NCBI RefSeq assembly: GCF_034424215.1
Contig: NZ_CP139960.1
Span: 4,650,001-4,714,000 of the forward strand
DNA: 64,000 nt
DNA from: Niabella yanshanensis
GTDB taxonomy: Bacteria; Bacteroidota; Bacteroidia; Chitinophagales; Chitinophagaceae
Reading direction: 5' to 3'
The notes beneath the pieces are model-generated. The model made no database searches, was not told the origin of the DNA, and saw nothing but the letters and a program-made list of their open reading frames with translations. A program made the position numbers and the translations under genes. Position 1 is the stretch's first letter; each line of letters starts with the position of its first letter. Shown in pieces: positions 53,809 to 63,205 of this stretch.

Positions 53809-54003
53809 TTTCGCATCTTGCCAGGTAGCAATTATTTAAAGTTGAAGGTTTCCTGATCTCCTCCCTGTCCGCTATTTACTTTAAGATCTGTATCAATTGC
53901 TTATTTCCGGTTAAAATGTATCGTTCAAACTAATGATTTCAAACGATTGAAAATACAAGTCGATTGAAGAATCGGATAAAAAGGGGAGTAGGAGCAGGTA
54001 AGG

Positions 54004-54048
54004 ACAGGATGCAGCAGGATAATAAATAATCAAACTCTTCTATTTTCG
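54004..54048 (+). promoter_or_regulatory. direct-repeat promoter module before GH2 (copy 4)
   Basis: Half-sites ACAGGATGCA (54004-54013) and GCAGGATAAT (54014-54023) at a 10-bp step, then TATTTTCG (54041-54048) 27 bp after the second half-site start. The GH2 start at 54100 follows 59 bases after the box begins. Same architecture as the modules at 6852, 32593 and 32694. Confidence 0.6.
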
Positions 54049-54099
54049 TTTCAGTCATTATAAAGGCAACCAATACAAAAAACGATTGAAACGAATAGT

Positions 54100-57000
54100 A
54101 TGAAAGTCTTACACTCCAAGAGACGGAACCTGGAAATAATATTCAGTAGTGTTTTCTGTTTAATGCTGATGCTGTGCAGTAATGCTGTCATGGCAAAGGA
54201 CCCGGTACCACAACGTAAATACAATTTCAATAGCGACTGGCTTTTCAAATTGGGAGATACTCCTGAAGCCAAAGAGACGAGCTATAAAGATGAAGAGTGG
54301 AAACGGGTTACACTGCCGGCTGCCTGGAATGAAGATGATGCTTTTAAAAAGGATATTGTGGACCTGTCAACAGGTATCGTTTGGTACCGAAAACATTTTA
54401 AATTGCCGGTTTCGGCGAAAGGACTAAAAATCTTTATTGAGTTTGAAGGTATACGCCAGGCTGGCGACTTCTTTGTAAACGGCAAGGCTGTTGGCTTTCA
54501 TGAGAATGGGGTAACTGCTTTTGGTTTTGATATCACCGACCTGGTGCATTTTGATGGACAGGATAATATCATTGCAGCGCGTATTGATAATGACTGGAAC
54601 TATCGCGAAAGAGCTACCAACAGTAAGTACCAGTGGGAGGACAGGAATTTTAATGCCAACTACGGGGGTATTATCCGTAATGTGTTCCTGCACGTTACAC
54701 CCCGATTGTATCAAACCTTATCACTCTATTCCAATCTCAAAACAACGGGTGTTTATATTTATGCCAATGACTTTGACATCAAAGAAAAAGCGGCAACCAT
54801 CAATGCTTCTTCAGAAGTTAAAAATGAAACACAACAGGCACAGCAGGTAGGGTATAAGGTAGAGTTGTTTGACCTGGATGGGAAATTAGTTAAATCCTTT
54901 ACGGGTGACAGGACAGCTATACAGCCGGGTGAAACCAAAACCCTGGGCGCTAAGGCTCGTGTAGCAGGACTTAACTTCTGGAGCTGGGGATACGGCTATT
55001 TGTATGAAGTGAAAACATCCTTACTGATCAACGATCAGCCGGTAGATGTAGTAACTACTAAAACAGGTTTCCGGAAAACTGCTTTTAAAGATGGCATGAT
55101 CTATCTCAATGACCGGGTGATAATGGTGCATGGCTATGCGCAAAGAACTTCCAACGAATGGCCTGCTTTAGGTACTTCTGTTCCTGCCTGGATGAGCGAT
55201 TATAGTAACGGGCTAATGGTTGAAAGTGGTGGAAACCTGGTACGCTGGATGCATATTTCACCTTCCAAACAAGACGTGGAAAGCTGCGACAGGGTGGGGC
55301 TGATACAGGCTATGCCTGCGGGCGATGCGGAAAAAGATGTGGAAGGTACGCGATGGGATCAGCGCGTGGCGGTTATGCATGATGCTATTATTTACAATCG
55401 TAATAACCCGAGTATTATTTTTTACGAATGTGGTAATGAAAGCATCAGCGAGCCACACATGGCGCAAATGAAAGCGCTGCGTGATCGCCTGGATCCTTTT
55501 GGTGGCAGAGCTATTGGCAGTCGTGAAATGCTGGATAGCAAGGTTGCCGAATATGGCGGTGAAATGTTATATACCAACAAAAGTGCGCATATACCCATGT
55601 GGGCGATGGAGTATTCCCGTGATGAAGGCTCCCGTAAATACTGGGACGAATGGACGCCGCCTTTTCATAAGGATGGCGAAGGGCCCTTACATAACGGACA
55701 AAGTGCTGCCACTTACAACAGGAATATGGAGAGCCATGCCCTGGAAAATGTAAAACGCTGGTACGAGTTCTGGAAAGAACGTCCGGGTACGGGTAAAAGA
55801 GTTAGCAGCGGGGGCGTTAACATTGTTTGGTCAGAGACCAACACGCATCATCGTGGGGAGGAGAACTATCGGCGCAGTGGTGAAGTAGATGCTATGCGTA
55901 TTAAAAAGCAAAACTATTATGCACATGAAGTGATGTGGGATGGCTGGGTAGTGCCTGAAAGCTATCGTGCGCATATTGTAGGGCATTGGAATTACAAGCC
56001 GGGAATAACCAAAGATATGTACGTAATTTCCTCCGCAGCAAAGGTTGAACTGAAGGTGAACGGTAAATCATTAGGTTATGGCACATTGAGCGATGGATTC
56101 ATTTTTACTTTTAAAAATGTAGAATGGAAACCGGGGATCATTACGGCAATAGGATACGATAAGAATAATAAACAGGTATGTACCACACAAATAGAAACTG
56201 CCGGTGCACCGGTAGCCTTAAAGCTCACAGAAATAAGGCGCCCCACGCCCTTCCTGGCTGATGGTAATGACGTTTCTATTGTTGAAGTAGAAGTAGTAGA
56301 TGCTAAGGGCAGACGTTGTCCGACAGCTTTGAACATGATTCATTATACATTAGATGGCCCGGGTGAATGGCGTGGCGGTATGGCTATGGGACCAGATAAT
56401 TATGTATTAGCTAAAACTTTCCCGGTAGAAGGGGGTGTGAACCGGTTTATGATCCGCTCTACCACTACTCCGGGAGCTATCAGGGTAAAAGCCAAAGCGG
56501 ATGGATTGAAAGAGGCTTCTATACAATTAACAACCCGTTCCGTGAAAACAGAAAATGGATTGAGTCAAATAATACCCGGGGCCGGATTGCCATCTGTGCT
56601 CACCCGCGGCGCTACGCCTGCTACACCTTCTTATGCGGTGAGCCGTAAGGCATTGAGTGTGAAATCGGCAATTGCAGGTGCTAACACTGAAAAAGCTGGC
56701 CAGAGCTATGATGATAATGAATTAAGTGATTGGGTAAACGATGGTAAGCTGTCCACTGCCTGGATCGAGTATGAACTCGAGCAAGCGGCAATAGTAGATG
56801 AGATCGCATTGAAATTAAATAATTTCCGTTCCAGAACCTACCCTTTAATTATTACAGTTGATGGAAAAGAAGCGTTCAATGGTACTACTAGGCCTACACT
56901 CGGATACTACACCATCCATTGTAAGCCGGTTAAAGGTAAAAAGATCCGCATCGGGCTGTCTACCAACGCGGCTACTGGTCTGGGCTTCGGCGAAGTGGAA

Positions 57001-57102
57001 GTAGGCGGTAAAAAGCTGGATGATGGCGTAGCCCGGGACGATGCCAAAGCCAAAGGAGCTTTGAGTATTATTGAAGCAGAATTTTATGAGCGTATCAAAT
57101 AA
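54100..57102 (+). CDS. glycoside hydrolase family 2 (beta-galactosidase/glucuronidase-like), multidomain
   Basis: 1000 residues with a signal sequence (LEIIFSSVFCLMLMLCSNAVMA). GH2 domains in order: sugar-binding jelly roll (about 40-215; YNFNSDWLFKLGD, IFIEFEGIRQAGDFFVNGK), immunoglobulin-like (about 215-325), TIM barrel with acid/base Glu in FYECGNES (about E447) and probable nucleophile in WAMEYS (about E504), then a DUF4982-like and a beta-sandwich domain (about 640-820). The last ~140 residues (LSDWVNDGKLSTAWIEYELE) look like a discoidin/F5-8-type C carbohydrate-binding module. GH2 covers beta-galactosidase, beta-glucuronidase and related activities; specificity is not readable here. It opens a second sugar block that continues to the right edge. 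Confidence 0.88.
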   Translation: MKVLHSKRRNLEIIFSSVFCLMLMLCSNAVMAKDPVPQRKYNFNSDWLFKLGDTPEAKETSYKDEEWKRVTLPAAWNEDDAFKKDIVDLSTGIVWYRKHFKLPVSAKGLKIFIEFEGIRQAGDFFVNGKAVGFHENGVTAFGFDITDLVHFDGQDNIIAARIDNDWNYRERATNSKYQWEDRNFNANYGGIIRNVFLHVTPRLYQTLSLYSNLKTTGVYIYANDFDIKEKAATINASSEVKNETQQAQQVGYKVELFDLDGKLVKSFTGDRTAIQPGETKTLGAKARVAGLNFWSWGYGYLYEVKTSLLINDQPVDVVTTKTGFRKTAFKDGMIYLNDRVIMVHGYAQRTSNEWPALGTSVPAWMSDYSNGLMVESGGNLVRWMHISPSKQDVESCDRVGLIQAMPAGDAEKDVEGTRWDQRVAVMHDAIIYNRNNPSIIFYECGNESISEPHMAQMKALRDRLDPFGGRAIGSREMLDSKVAEYGGEMLYTNKSAHIPMWAMEYSRDEGSRKYWDEWTPPFHKDGEGPLHNGQSAATYNRNMESHALENVKRWYEFWKERPGTGKRVSSGGVNIVWSETNTHHRGEENYRRSGEVDAMRIKKQNYYAHEVMWDGWVVPESYRAHIVGHWNYKPGITKDMYVISSAAKVELKVNGKSLGYGTLSDGFIFTFKNVEWKPGIITAIGYDKNNKQVCTTQIETAGAPVALKLTEIRRPTPFLADGNDVSIVEVEVVDAKGRRCPTALNMIHYTLDGPGEWRGGMAMGPDNYVLAKTFPVEGGVNRFMIRSTTTPGAIRVKAKADGLKEASIQLTTRSVKTENGLSQIIPGAGLPSVLTRGATPATPSYAVSRKALSVKSAIAGANTEKAGQSYDDNELSDWVNDGKLSTAWIEYELEQAAIVDEIALKLNNFRSRTYPLIITVDGKEAFNGTTRPTLGYYTIHCKPVKGKKIRIGLSTNAATGLGFGEVEVGGKKLDDGVARDDAKAKGALSIIEAEFYERIK

Positions 57103-57118
57103 CGAACTTTAACAGATC

Positions 57119-59488
57119 ATGAAATTGCCGATAAAAAAACTGGTGGTGTTTTTTACATCCCTCATAGTGGGTTGCCTTCAGGCACATGCAGATTTTGTTT
57201 TTCAGCAGAATAGAAATCTATCTGTGTCACTCGATAAGCAGGAAGCCACGGTAGTTCATACAGCTTTGGGTATACTGAAGAAAGATTATACCAAAGTTTT
57301 CGGCGGCAAAATCGTAGAAGTTGCCAGCCCGCCTATTTTTATAGGCACTTTGGGCCGAAACAGTGTAGCTGAAAAGCATGTCTCCGCTAAACTGCTGAGT
57401 GATCTGCGTTTGCATAACGAAGGCTTTATTATAGAGGTGAAAAATGACAGGTTATATATAGTTGGTTCTGATAAAAGGGGGACGGCTTACGGCATATTAG
57501 AACTATCGAGGATAATCGGCGTTTCGCCCTGGGAATGGTGGGCCGATTCACCGGTAGCTCAAAAGAATATATTGAGTTTGAAAAACGGGTATAATCGCCT
57601 GGAATATCCATCGGTAAAATACCGGGGCATCTTCTTTAACGATGAAGACTGGGGCTTGTTACCCTGGAGCAGTACCAACTTTGAACCAGGTCTTCCCAGG
57701 GTAGGAAAAACTAAAGGTGCTATTGGTCCCAAAACATACGCGAAGGTTTTTGAATTATTATTGCGATTAAGGGCCAATACGATCTGGCCGGCCATGCATG
57801 AGGTAACTGTTCCTTTTTATTTTATCAAAGGGAACAAAGAGGTGGCCGATCAATATGGAATTATTATCGGTACTTCCCATTGCGAACCCCTGATGAGAAA
57901 TAGTGTGAACGAATGGGACATAGCAGGTAAAGGTGATTATAACTATGTGACAAACAAGGATGCGATGTTGGCCTATTGGACAGAAAGACTAAAAGAGCTG
58001 AAGGGGGCAGACAATATCTATACCATCGGTTTAAGGGGTAAGCACGACGGCATGATGCAGGGAGTAAAGACTTTGATAGAGCATAAAAGGGTACTGTCAC
58101 AGGTGATTAAAGATGAAAGAGATCTTTTGAAAACTTATGTAAATCCGGATCTGAAAAAAGTACCGCAGGTGTTTATACCTTATAAAGAAGTGTTAGATGT
58201 ATATAATGATGGGATGGAAGTGCCTGAAGATGTAACACTGATCTGGTGTGATGATAATTATGGATACCTGAAACATTTTCCGACGGAAAAAGAAAGAGCC
58301 CGTAAAGGTGGTAATGGCGTGTATTATCATATATCTTATTGGGGACGCCCGCATGATTATCTCTGGCTGGCTACTAACCATCCGGCCCAGTTATATACTC
58401 AAATGCAACAGGCGTATGACAAAGGTGCTAAAGATATATGGATCTTAAATGTGGGCGATTTAAAGCCCGGCGAATATTTAACAGAATTGTTTTTAGATAT
58501 GGCCTGGAATATCAACGCAATAAAGAATGATATCAACGGGCTGGATCAGCACCTGAAAAACTGGTTAAGCCGGGAGTTTGGATCTGTTCATGCCAAAGCC
58601 CTGCTGGATGTAATGAATGAATATTATCGCCTGGCTTATATTCGCAAGCCGGAGTTTGTGGGTGGAACCCGCACAGAAGAGAAGGATCCGAAATATAAAA
58701 TAGTAGCAGATCTGCCCTGGAGCGAGACAGAGATCCTCGAGCGATTAAATGCCTATAAAGCGCTTTCTGCAAAGGTTGTAGCGCTTTCAGGGAAGATATC
58801 CATAACTCAAAAAGATGCCTGGTTTCAGTTGGTAGAGTATCCCGTGCTGGCCGTTGCTGAAATGAACAAAAAAATATTGTATGGACAATTAGCCAGGCAT
58901 GGTAAATTAGATTGGACAGAGAGCGATAAGGCTTATGCTCGGATAGAACAGCTTACTCAACAATATAACGCAGTGAGTAATGGAAAGTGGAAGGGGATGA
59001 TGGATTTTAAACCCCGTAACCTCGCTGTTTTTGAGAGGCTGCCTCATACCAAAGCTGAAGCTGGTCTGGCATCTCATAATCCCCCTAAATTTTTGTGGAA
59101 CGGAATAGCTTATACTTCTTATTCGGGCAATAAACCGGTTGCTCATGGTTTAGGCTACCAGCGGGGCGCGGTTACAGTGCCTGTGGGCACAACGCTAAGC
59201 TATGGTTTTGATGCTGGTGATACAGATTCGTTAAGCATTCAAATGGCATTAGCACCTAATCATCCAGTTGAAGGAAAGGCTATTCGTTATGCGATACGCG
59301 TTAATGACGGACCGGAGCAAATAGTCAACTACGCCACTGAAGGCCGAAGCGAAGAATGGAAAGAGAATGTATTGCGTAACCAGGCAATCCGCAACACCAG
59401 TCATCTATTGAACAAAAAAGGGAAACAAACGATATACATCAGGGCTTTGGATGAAGGAGTTATAGTGGATCAGGTAAAGGTTTGGTGA
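57119..59488 (+). CDS. xylan alpha-1,2-glucuronidase-type enzyme, GH115
   Basis: 789 residues. Signal peptide (LVVFFTSLIVGCLQAHA). Family GH115 is recognisable from long conserved stretches: GSDKRGTAYGILELSRIIGVSPWEWWAD, then PSVKYRGIFFNDEDWGL, LRLRANTIWPAMHE, IIIGTSHCEPLMRN, IYTIGLRGKHDG, WCDDNYGYLKHFP and YYHISYWGRPHDYLW. GH115 enzymes remove 4-O-methyl-glucuronic acid from internal and terminal xylose of xylan; a few act on other glucuronate-bearing polymers. A C-terminal sandwich domain (about 640-789) completes it. It starts 16 bases after GH2 and complements the CE15 enzyme at 31163. Confidence 0.92.
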   Translation: MKLPIKKLVVFFTSLIVGCLQAHADFVFQQNRNLSVSLDKQEATVVHTALGILKKDYTKVFGGKIVEVASPPIFIGTLGRNSVAEKHVSAKLLSDLRLHNEGFIIEVKNDRLYIVGSDKRGTAYGILELSRIIGVSPWEWWADSPVAQKNILSLKNGYNRLEYPSVKYRGIFFNDEDWGLLPWSSTNFEPGLPRVGKTKGAIGPKTYAKVFELLLRLRANTIWPAMHEVTVPFYFIKGNKEVADQYGIIIGTSHCEPLMRNSVNEWDIAGKGDYNYVTNKDAMLAYWTERLKELKGADNIYTIGLRGKHDGMMQGVKTLIEHKRVLSQVIKDERDLLKTYVNPDLKKVPQVFIPYKEVLDVYNDGMEVPEDVTLIWCDDNYGYLKHFPTEKERARKGGNGVYYHISYWGRPHDYLWLATNHPAQLYTQMQQAYDKGAKDIWILNVGDLKPGEYLTELFLDMAWNINAIKNDINGLDQHLKNWLSREFGSVHAKALLDVMNEYYRLAYIRKPEFVGGTRTEEKDPKYKIVADLPWSETEILERLNAYKALSAKVVALSGKISITQKDAWFQLVEYPVLAVAEMNKKILYGQLARHGKLDWTESDKAYARIEQLTQQYNAVSNGKWKGMMDFKPRNLAVFERLPHTKAEAGLASHNPPKFLWNGIAYTSYSGNKPVAHGLGYQRGAVTVPVGTTLSYGFDAGDTDSLSIQMALAPNHPVEGKAIRYAIRVNDGPEQIVNYATEGRSEEWKENVLRNQAIRNTSHLLNKKGKQTIYIRALDEGVIVDQVKVW

Positions 59489-59506
59489 AGAGAATGATAT
59501 TCATTG

Positions 59507-59583
59507 TTAATGTCTCAAAATGCCTCAATATTTTATAACAAAGAATTTGAAGAGGGGAACCATTAAGTAGTTAAGGTAATTAA
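59507..59583. repeat. palindromic intergenic repeat, unit 1
   Basis: Begins TTAATGTCTC and contains TTTTATAA and GGAACCATTAAG in the same order as the second unit at 59617. The ends are roughly complementary, so each unit could fold into a hairpin. It lies between GH115 and the oxidoreductase gene. Confidence 0.6.
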
Positions 59584-59616
59584 AATCGGGTAATCTGAAG
59601 TTGTTAACTGTAAACC

Positions 59617-59697
59617 TTAATGTCTCTAAATGTCTTAATGTTTTATAATATGAATCTTGAGAAGAAAGTGGAACCATTAAGAAGCTAAGAGTATTAA
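59617..59697. repeat. palindromic intergenic repeat, unit 2
   Basis: Begins TTAATGTCTC; the 5' arm (59615-59640) is imperfectly complementary to the 3' arm (59675-59697), sharing CATTAAGA at its inner end. It is a second copy of unit 1 about 110 bases downstream. A dispersed non-coding repeat or a relic mobile hairpin element is likely. Confidence 0.6.
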
Positions 59698-59744
59698 TAC
59701 GTTGAGTAGTTTTGTGAAATTATTAATGATTTTAAAAACAAAAA

Positions 59745-60734
59745 ATGACACAACAAATAAAATGGGGAATCATAGGTTGCGGTGATGTTACCGAAGTAAA
59801 GAGCGGACCGGCATTCAATAAAGTACCTGATTCTAAGCTGGTAGCTGTGATGCGCCGCAATGCAGACAAAGCTGCAGATTATGCACGCAGGCATGGTGTG
59901 CCTAAATGGTATGCCGATGCTGATGAACTCATTAATGATCCTGATGTAAATGCGATATATATTGCTACGCCACCGAGTACCCATGCAGGCTATACATTAG
60001 CAGCTTTGCAGGCCGGAAAACCCGTATATGTAGAAAAGCCAATGGCGCTGAATGCGGCTGAAGCGAGGCAAATGTTTGACTATGCAACGGAGAAGAATGT
60101 AAAACTTTGCGTGGCACATTATCGTCGCCTGCAACCGATGTTCTTAAAAATAAAATCGTTGATTGATACTAAGGTGATCGGCGACATACGTTTTGTACAA
60201 TTGCAACTTTTGCAAAGTTCCTCGGCCAAACTTATAGCCCGTTCAGAAGAGAACTGGCGAACCGATCCCGCTTTATCGGGAGGCGGTCTTTTTCATGATC
60301 TCGCTCCTCACCAGATTGATTTGATGCTATACCTGTTTGGAGCAATAGAACAATATAGAGGGGAGGCGTTTAATCAAGCCAATGTTTCAGCGGCTGATGA
60401 CCTGGTTAATGGCTCCCTGCTTTTTGCCAACGGCGTAGTGTTTAATGGCCTGTGGTGCTTTACCGTGAATGAATCGGATACTGCGGATATATGCACTATC
60501 TATGGCTCCGAAGGAAATATAAGTTTCGGCTTTTTCGGCCAAAATGTTTCGGTAACCATCAACGGTCAAACCGAACTATTAGAGTTCCCGCCCCTGCAGC
60601 ATGTAGAGCAGCCTATGATCGAAAAGGTGGTGACCTACTTTCTTGGCCATAGCGAAAATCCCTGCGACGGAGCTGTGGGCACCGAAGTTATGGAGATCAT
60701 AGACGCTTTTGCCGGAACAACGACCTCTGGATAA
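59745..60734 (+). CDS. Gfo/Idh/MocA-family NAD(P)-dependent oxidoreductase
   Basis: 329 residues, cytoplasmic (no signal). N-terminal Rossmann fold: IIGCGDVTEVKSGP with the GxGx pattern, AIYIATPPSTHAGYTL and VEKPMALN (the conserved Glu-Lys-Pro with its catalytic Lys). The C-terminal alpha/beta domain has GGGLFHDLAPHQIDLMLYLFG, with the active-site His of the family (Asp-x-x-x-His). These enzymes oxidise or reduce hydroxyls of sugars, inositols or sugar acids. Within a secreted-glycosidase cluster it would handle an imported monosaccharide or uronate. The start ATG at 59745 follows the repeat region. Confidence 0.88.
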   Translation: MTQQIKWGIIGCGDVTEVKSGPAFNKVPDSKLVAVMRRNADKAADYARRHGVPKWYADADELINDPDVNAIYIATPPSTHAGYTLAALQAGKPVYVEKPMALNAAEARQMFDYATEKNVKLCVAHYRRLQPMFLKIKSLIDTKVIGDIRFVQLQLLQSSSAKLIARSEENWRTDPALSGGGLFHDLAPHQIDLMLYLFGAIEQYRGEAFNQANVSAADDLVNGSLLFANGVVFNGLWCFTVNESDTADICTIYGSEGNISFGFFGQNVSVTINGQTELLEFPPLQHVEQPMIEKVVTYFLGHSENPCDGAVGTEVMEIIDAFAGTTTSG

Positions 60735-60764
60735 AACAGTTTTATAGGAGTTTAAAAAATACAT

Positions 60765-63179
60765 ATGTACAGGAAATCTTTGTGGGCACTCTGCATAGCT
60801 TTAGTCTGCAGCCTGCCTCTTATTGCCCGGGAAAATACTTCAGAACCCCGTTTGAAGCAGTTATTTAATTTTGGATGGAAATTTCATCTGGGTGATATAA
60901 CCGAAGCGCAGGTTGCGGCTTTTAATGATGCACAATGGCAGGAGCTTGATTTGCCGCACGATTTTCAAATTAATCAACCCTGGCTGGAATCAGGCGGTGG
61001 GGCCCGCGGATTTAAAGCGATGGGCATTGGCTGGTATCGTAAAACCTTCAAAGCAGATCCGGCCTGGAAAGGGAAAAAAGTGTTAATCGATTTTGAGGGC
61101 ATTATGGTTACGGGCGATGTATGGTTGAATGGCGAGAAGATCGGTGGAACAGATTATGGCTACCTGGGCTTTGAGTCAGATATCAGTAAGTTGTTAAAAT
61201 ACGATGCGGATAATGTCATAGCGGTTCGCGCCTCTACGGGTGATAAAGGCGGCTCCCGCTGGTATACAGGTGGGGGATTGTTCAGAGATGTTCATCTTAT
61301 TGTCAAAAATGAGGTTTCGGTTGCCCGGCATGGCGTATTCGTCACTACTCCTCAAATTACAGAGCAGTCTGCCCGGGTAAAAGTGCAGGTAGAGCTGGAA
61401 GGTATTCGCAATAAAGAATATCAACTGGAGATTCAAACAGCTATTCTTTCTCCCGACGGAAAACAGGTTGCTACAACCAAAACATCAGCTCCGCAACGCA
61501 ACAAATTGAAAACAGTTGAAGTACCCCTTCCGGTTATGAGCATCGCTACTCCTCAGTTATGGTCCTGCGAAACCCCTCATTTGTACACGGCCGTTGTTAC
61601 GCTGGTTATGAATGGTAAGCCGGTAGATCGTATTGCTGAAAAATTTGGTATTCGTACGGTTGAGTTTGATAAGGCCTATGGCTTTAAGCTAAATGGTAAA
61701 AAAGTATTCCTGAAAGGTATTGCAAATCACCACGACCTGGGTGCGGTGGGTGCTGCTGCTCATGAAACCGCTATTGCCCGCCAGATGGATCTTTTAAAGA
61801 AGTTTGGATACAACCATATCCGAACTTCCCATAATCCATATTCAGAGGCGTTTTTAAGACTGGCTGATGAGAAGGGGATTTTAATAGTGGATGAACTCTA
61901 CGATAAATGGAGCAATAAAGATTACTGGCCGGGACGCAAACCCTGGACAGAGCTCTGGCCGGGCAACCTGACAGAATGGATCAAACGTGATCGCAATCAT
62001 CCTTCAGTGATTCTCTGGTCTTTCGGTAACGAACTGCAAATGCGCGAAGACCTTGCCGGGTACCCTACAGGCGACTGGGGCGTAACTACCTACCGCATGA
62101 TGAATGTCTTGGCTAGACGTTACGACTCCACTAGGAAAACAACGGTAGCTATGTTCCCGGCCAGGGCTGGCGGCGTTGGCAAAAATGATAAGGATTTTAA
62201 TACGAATATCGTTCCGCCGGAACTGGCAACTGTAACCGATGTGGCCAGCTTCAATTACCGTTGGTATAACTATGCCGACTACCTGAAGCATGCGCCTGAC
62301 ATGAATATTTACCAAAGTGAAGCCACTACTAATGAGCTGCTGGCACCCTATTTTGGTATGAACAGGGATAAAATGGTAGGATTAGCATATTGGGGCGCTA
62401 TTGAATATTGGGGAGAATCTAACGGGTGGCCGAAGAAGGGCTGGGCATATTCATTTTTTAATCATGCCCTGGAACCCTTACCACAAGCCTATCTGGTTAA
62501 ATCTGCATTCAGCGAAGATCCACAGGTGTATATCGGCGTAATGGACAGTGAAAAAGAAAATATCGAATGGAATGATATTACAGTGGGGCATCTGCCGCTA
62601 TCTGCTCATTGGAATCGTGCTGCCGGCAGCAAGCAAAACCTGTTTACGTTTACCAATGCCGAGGAAGTGGAGTTATTGCTAAACGGGAAGTCGTTGGGCG
62701 TTCAGAAAAATGATACCAGTGATGTTGCTAAACGGAATATGATCTATTGGCAGCAAGTGCCATACCAGGCTGGTAAAATAATTGCTATTGCACGCACCAA
62801 TGGAAAAGAGATCGCCCGCCATGAGCTTGTCACGACAGGCGCTGCAGTAGCTTTAAAAATCGAAACAGAGAACGCAAGCTGGAAGGCAGACGGAATGGAT
62901 TTGCAGTATGTAAAAGTATATGCCATTGACAGTAAAGGGCGGCAGGTACCAACCCTAAGCGGCCCTGAAGTGAGCTTTCAGTTGAGCGGTGCTGCCAATC
63001 TGGTTGCGGTGGACAACGGGGATCATCATAGCGATGAACTATTTAATACTAATAAAAGAAAATTACATAATGGTTTTGCCCAGGGTATTCTCCGGTCGCA
63101 ACAAACTGCTGGTGAGGTAACGATCAAAGTTGCGACTCCCGGGTTAAATCCTGCTGCATTAAAGATCATAACCAGGTAG
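60765..63179 (+). CDS. glycoside hydrolase family 2, beta-galactosidase-type
   Basis: 804 residues. Signal peptide (LWALCIALVCSLPLIA). GH2 layout: sugar-binding domain (about 30-200; FNFGWKFHLGD, DLPHDFQIN, GIGWYRKTF), Ig-like domain (about 200-305), TIM barrel with FKLNGKKVFLKGIANHHD, YNHIRTSHNPYS, acid/base Glu in SFGNELQM (about E423) and nucleophile in YQSEATTNE (about E519), then a DUF4982-like domain (about 610-700) and a C-terminal Ig-like domain. It differs from the GH2 at 54100 and lacks the extra discoidin-like module. It starts 30 bases after the oxidoreductase stop and is followed 26 bases later by the GH27 gene. Confidence 0.9.
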   Translation: MYRKSLWALCIALVCSLPLIARENTSEPRLKQLFNFGWKFHLGDITEAQVAAFNDAQWQELDLPHDFQINQPWLESGGGARGFKAMGIGWYRKTFKADPAWKGKKVLIDFEGIMVTGDVWLNGEKIGGTDYGYLGFESDISKLLKYDADNVIAVRASTGDKGGSRWYTGGGLFRDVHLIVKNEVSVARHGVFVTTPQITEQSARVKVQVELEGIRNKEYQLEIQTAILSPDGKQVATTKTSAPQRNKLKTVEVPLPVMSIATPQLWSCETPHLYTAVVTLVMNGKPVDRIAEKFGIRTVEFDKAYGFKLNGKKVFLKGIANHHDLGAVGAAAHETAIARQMDLLKKFGYNHIRTSHNPYSEAFLRLADEKGILIVDELYDKWSNKDYWPGRKPWTELWPGNLTEWIKRDRNHPSVILWSFGNELQMREDLAGYPTGDWGVTTYRMMNVLARRYDSTRKTTVAMFPARAGGVGKNDKDFNTNIVPPELATVTDVASFNYRWYNYADYLKHAPDMNIYQSEATTNELLAPYFGMNRDKMVGLAYWGAIEYWGESNGWPKKGWAYSFFNHALEPLPQAYLVKSAFSEDPQVYIGVMDSEKENIEWNDITVGHLPLSAHWNRAAGSKQNLFTFTNAEEVELLLNGKSLGVQKNDTSDVAKRNMIYWQQVPYQAGKIIAIARTNGKEIARHELVTTGAAVALKIETENASWKADGMDLQYVKVYAIDSKGRQVPTLSGPEVSFQLSGAANLVAVDNGDHHSDELFNTNKRKLHNGFAQGILRSQQTAGEVTIKVATPGLNPAALKIITR

Positions 63180-63205
63180 GTCTTATCCCATTAATTCAAA
63201 AGTGT

